NCBI GenBank assembly: GCA_014800065.1
Contig: JAAVGX010000012.1
Coordinates: 1 to 10,231 of the forward strand
Direction of reading: 5' to 3'
Source: Bacteroidales bacterium
Lineage (GTDB): Bacteria; Bacteroidota; Bacteroidia; Bacteroidales; Muribaculaceae
DNA: 10,231 nucleotides
Each line of letters opens with the position of its first letter. The first letter of the stretch is position 1. The position numbers were made by a program, and so were the translations under genes. Positions 7,634 through 10,231 of this stretch are shown piece by piece. A model generated the notes under the pieces. The model saw only the letters and a list, made by a program, of their open reading frames with translations, was not told the DNA's origin and did not search any database.

Positions 7634-8453
7634 GTCAACCAATACAGTAGACAAAGACCGCAAGGTTACAACTGCCCGACTCATTCAGATGAAGGAGCGA
7701 GGCGAAAAAATTGCAATGCTCACAGCTTACGACTACTCCATGGCCAAACTAATCGACGAGGCCGGTATGGACGTCATTCTCGTGGGCGACTCTGCTTCTA
7801 ACGTTATGGCAGGCAATATGACAACCCTACCTATCACACTCGACCAGATGATATATCATGCTAAGAGCGTGGTTAAGGGTACAAGCCGTGCTTTGGTGGT
7901 CTGCGACCTCCCGTTCGGCTCTTACCAGGGCAACTCGAAGGAAGCTCTCGCATCTGCTATCAGAATAATGAAGGAAAGTCACGCCGAAGCTGTAAAGATG
8001 GAAGGCGGCTCCGAAATTCGCGAATCAATCGAGCGAATACTCTGCGCCGGTATTCCCGTAATGGGTCACCTCGGACTTACTCCTCAGTCCATAAATAAGT
8101 TTGGTACTTACGCCGTGCGTGCAAAAGAAGAGCGCGAGGCTATGAAACTCATCGAGGATGCTAAGATGCTCCAGGAAATTGGATGCTTCGCTCTGGTCCT
8201 CGAAAAAATTCCCGCAGAACTGGCCACCCGCGTTGCAAAGGAATTGAGCATTCCCGTTATCGGAATCGGTGCCGGGGGTGGGGTCGACGGACAAGTCCTC
8301 GTCATGCACGATATGCTCGGTATCAACAAGGGATTCTCTCCCAAATTCCTGCGTCGATACGCCGACCTCTCTACGGTTATCAACAGTGCCGTAAGCCACT
8401 ACATCGAAGACGTTAAAGACGGCGACTTCCCCAACGAAACAGAACAGTATTAA
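7632..8453 (+). CDS. panB: 3-methyl-2-oxobutanoate hydroxymethyltransferase (ketopantoate hydroxymethyltransferase) PanB
   Basis: PanB transfers a hydroxymethyl group from 5,10-methylenetetrahydrofolate to 2-oxoisovalerate, giving ketopantoate, the first step of pantothenate and CoA synthesis in the cytosol. The 273-residue TIM-barrel protein has [17 protein letters not shown] (31-47), [13 protein letters not shown] (49-61) with the metal-binding Asp53, and CDLPFGSY (91-98) with the second metal Asp92. It also has the likely substrate lysine in VKMEGG (Lys123), [14 protein letters not shown] (145-158), LVLEKIP with the probable catalytic Glu191, and [21 protein letters not shown] (210-230). 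ATG 7632 is preferred over the in-frame TTG 7569, whose extension ([13 protein letters not shown]...) is not conserved-looking and comes from the G-free leader. It is the last gene of the operon; the terminator starts 18 nt after its TAA. panC, panD and panE are not in the window. Confidence 0.97.
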   Translation: MSTNTVDKDRKVTTARLIQMKERGEKIAMLTAYDYSMAKLIDEAGMDVILVGDSASNVMAGNMTTLPITLDQMIYHAKSVVKGTSRALVVCDLPFGSYQGNSKEALASAIRIMKESHAEAVKMEGGSEIRESIERILCAGIPVMGHLGLTPQSINKFGTYAVRAKEEREAMKLIEDAKMLQEIGCFALVLEKIPAELATRVAKELSIPVIGIGAGGGVDGQVLVMHDMLGINKGFSPKFLRRYADLSTVINSAVSHYIEDVKDGDFPNETEQY

Positions 8454-8471
8454 TATCCTCGAAAAAACTAT

Positions 8472-8500
8472 AAGGACGCTCTTTTCGGAGCGTCCTTTTT
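8472..8500 (+). terminator. Rho-independent terminator, probably bidirectional
   Basis: AAGGACGCTC (8472-8481) pairs with GAGCGTCCTT (8488-8497) around a 6-nt loop, a perfect 10-bp stem, and T8496-8500 give the T tract on the plus strand. On the minus strand the same stem is followed by TATAGTTTTTT, so it can also end the convergent minus-strand gene, whose stop is 29 nt away. It closes the nadA-panB operon. Confidence 0.9.
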
Positions 8501-8528
8501 ACATGCACAAGTGCCCGGCATTACACTA

Positions 8529-10231
8529 TCACCGTCCGCCGGCTGTTGACCGTTCAACGTTAGCATCAACGTCTATAAGCTTGCTGGCTCCTCCTTTTTG
8601 GCGACCCCACTGCAGGTTATAGCTTATGGAGACATATGGCACACGCATATTCAGGCGCATATGCTGCTCATTTTGGTTCCACTTGCTCATTGATATGCTG
8701 CCCTGATCATATTTCCCGAATGGCATGATGATGCCCGCTCCAAAACCCCATGACTTCCAATAATAGCTCAGGTCTATTATATTGACATCTTCGCCCCACG
8801 AGATTTTTTCGCCCCATAGGTCACGCTGTGCTCTGACATATTGGCCGGAAAGCACAAAGCCCCAGTGCATCAGCATTATCGAGGCGTTCCCGCTCCATGC
8901 GTTGTTGTGAAGCGTATAGCCTGAACCGCGCATTTTCTCCATTCTGAACTGAATATAACCGCTTGCCATCAGCCAGTCAGGAATTATCTCTACCTGAGGC
9001 GCAAGGAATATGGATAAGTTTTTAAGCCCTCTGCTGTTCTCATAGGTTGTGATTAGCCGGTCATCGTCCCAATAGAGAATCGGAGTAATGGCATTGGGCG
9101 ACGTAAAACCACGAACACCGAATGAGCCGTTTACCCGCGGCAGATTGAACCCATAACGGAATGTGAGCATATAGGAGTTCGCCGTTTTAAGACTCTGATT
9201 TCCAACGCGCCACTGAAAACCATCAATCTGCTGCGGAATTGTGTTGGTCTCGGCCAACGACGGTGCTGACTGCCAGGATGTGAAGTTAAGCCGGAAGTTA
9301 TGGTTTTGATTCAGGGAATAAGTCAAAGTTGCCTGCGGTCGAGGACTCCACGAATGATTGCCCTTATTCGACTCCTTGAAAAGAAAATCGGTATACTGAA
9401 CGCCCATCCCCGCGGTTGCTGACCATTTTCCGAATCGCCGGAAGTATTCTGCAAAGAAATACACTTTGTCTTGACGCTGGTGGAATATTTCACCCCCGAG
9501 ATTTTCATATTTGGACCGGTTACGGTTGGCGGTATATGATATTCCTGCTGTAAATCGGGAATTGCTCCAATTTTTGATATAATCCGCCTCTGCGGCATAC
9601 GCCTGATTTTGATCCTTAATATTTGTATGTATGTTCGTAATCGCGCCCCCGGCTATTTCATCCTTGATATTATTCTCGATATAATCCGAGAACGAATGCC
9701 CTTTGTAAAACGAGCTGCTGAAATTGAGGACAAGCATCTGCCTGTTCTTGAAATTCTGCTGCCAGTAAAGCGAAAGGGATGGAGTGCTGCCACCCGCCCC
9801 CTTTGTATCGGTAAGCAGAACGTCGTCGCTTCCATTGCTTAGGGACAGAAGTCCGTTGTATGTCCACCGTTCATTTATATTCCGGTGGAAGCCGAATTCA
9901 GCTATAAATACTGTAGTGTCCGGCTTGATATAATTATATGAGGCCCATACATTCGCCATTGAGTTGTCGAGCCATCCTCCGAGAGACGTCTCATCACGGG
10001 TAATGGATGACCCGTCAGTATAGGTAAATGTCTCCGAATAGTCACGGTGAGTCCTGATTTTGTTGGTGAGCTTGTAATTACCACCCACCTCCCATTGCGA
10101 GCGCCCCGCATTAAACTTTACATCAGCACGGTAATCACCCCAGGCCGTATTGAGTGCCGGTTGAGCCTCAGTCTGCAACGACCCGCCCAACGTCGGATTC
10201 GCTACTATCAGATTGAGCACATAGTTGGCGC
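8529..10231 (-). CDS. Outer-membrane beta-barrel protein, C-terminal part (5' end outside window)
   Basis: This is the last 566 residues of a minus-strand gene whose frame runs off the right edge; a GTG at 10220 could be read as a start, but ANY precedes it in frame and the protein begins mid-barrel. The piece is a long run of amphipathic strands with alternating aromatic residues, such as WEVGGNYKLTNK, RFTAGISYTANRN, QATLTYSLNQNHNFRLNFTS and MRVPYVSISYNLQWGR. This is typical of the barrel of the Bacteroidota 'outer membrane beta-barrel family' (TonB-dependent-receptor-like, OMP_b-brl_3). The signal peptide, carboxypeptidase-like domain and plug expected in that family would lie outside the window. 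After the last strand there is a short polar tail (GRQKGGASKLIDVDANVERSTAGGR). The substrate cannot be told. Base composition looks more AT-rich than the operon to the left. It converges on panB across the shared terminator. Confidence 0.8.
   Translation of the reverse strand, partial: ANYVLNLIVANPTLGGSLQTEAQPALNTAWGDYRADVKFNAGRSQWEVGGNYKLTNKIRTHRDYSETFTYTDGSSITRDETSLGGWLDNSMANVWASYNYIKPDTTVFIAEFGFHRNINERWTYNGLLSLSNGSDDVLLTDTKGAGGSTPSLSLYWQQNFKNRQMLVLNFSSSFYKGHSFSDYIENNIKDEIAGGAITNIHTNIKDQNQAYAAEADYIKNWSNSRFTAGISYTANRNRSKYENLGGEIFHQRQDKVYFFAEYFRRFGKWSATAGMGVQYTDFLFKESNKGNHSWSPRPQATLTYSLNQNHNFRLNFTSWQSAPSLAETNTIPQQIDGFQWRVGNQSLKTANSYMLTFRYGFNLPRVNGSFGVRGFTSPNAITPILYWDDDRLITTYENSRGLKNLSIFLAPQVEIIPDWLMASGYIQFRMEKMRGSGYTLHNNAWSGNASIMLMHWGFVLSGQYVRAQRDLWGEKISWGEDVNIIDLSYYWKSWGFGAGIIMPFGKYDQGSISMSKWNQNEQHMRLNMRVPYVSISYNLQWGRQKGGASKLIDVDANVERSTAGGR

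Noticed and set aside
1..10231. CRISPR array, tRNA/rRNA genes, insertion sequence, phage or defence genes
   Set aside because: I found no spaced direct repeats, cloverleaf-like segments, transposase motifs or terminal inverted repeats; nearly all of the window is accounted for by the genes listed.

Overview
The window looks like chromosomal DNA of a Bacteroidota bacterium, most likely of the order Bacteroidales (a gut lineage such as Muribaculaceae is possible but not shown). The signs are a TTTG / TAnnTTTG promoter, start codons without Shine-Dalgarno sequences, a LeuRS that reads like Bacteroides LeuRS, a secreted propeller protein with a type IX secretion (T9SS) C-terminal domain, and the barrel of an 'outer membrane beta-barrel family' protein.

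Positions 1-8500 hold one tightly packed plus-strand gene row: nadA (quinolinate synthase), leuS (leucyl-tRNA synthetase), rdgB (non-canonical purine NTP pyrophosphatase), a large PorZ-like propeller protein, a 175-residue protein I do not recognise, and panB (ketopantoate hydroxymethyltransferase). Gaps between genes are 2-59 nt. The only convincing promoter lies just before nadA (140-171), and the only convincing terminator follows panB (8472-8500), so the six genes probably form one transcription unit. It mixes cofactor synthesis (NAD, pantothenate/CoA), translation and nucleotide-pool cleaning with one exported protein. Positions 1-139 contain no gene I can support, only a possible leftward promoter box near position 22-29. 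From 8529 to the right edge lies the C-terminal part of a minus-strand outer-membrane beta-barrel protein. It converges on panB across the shared terminator, and its start is outside the window.

The most striking observation is in leuS. The reading frame is intact over 923 sense codons but is cut once, at 2972-2974, by an in-frame TAA between the HIGH-containing part and the KMSKS-containing part. Both sides are in the same frame and show no other lesion. Other genes here end with TAA, so this is not a code change. The options are a base error, a recent nonsense mutation, readthrough, or a two-piece LeuRS. Other points are a near-identical 17-nt start context at nadA and leuS, G-free leaders (54 nt before panB), and the T9SS-type protein embedded among housekeeping genes. 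I did not find a defence system, mobile element, CRISPR array or RNA gene.
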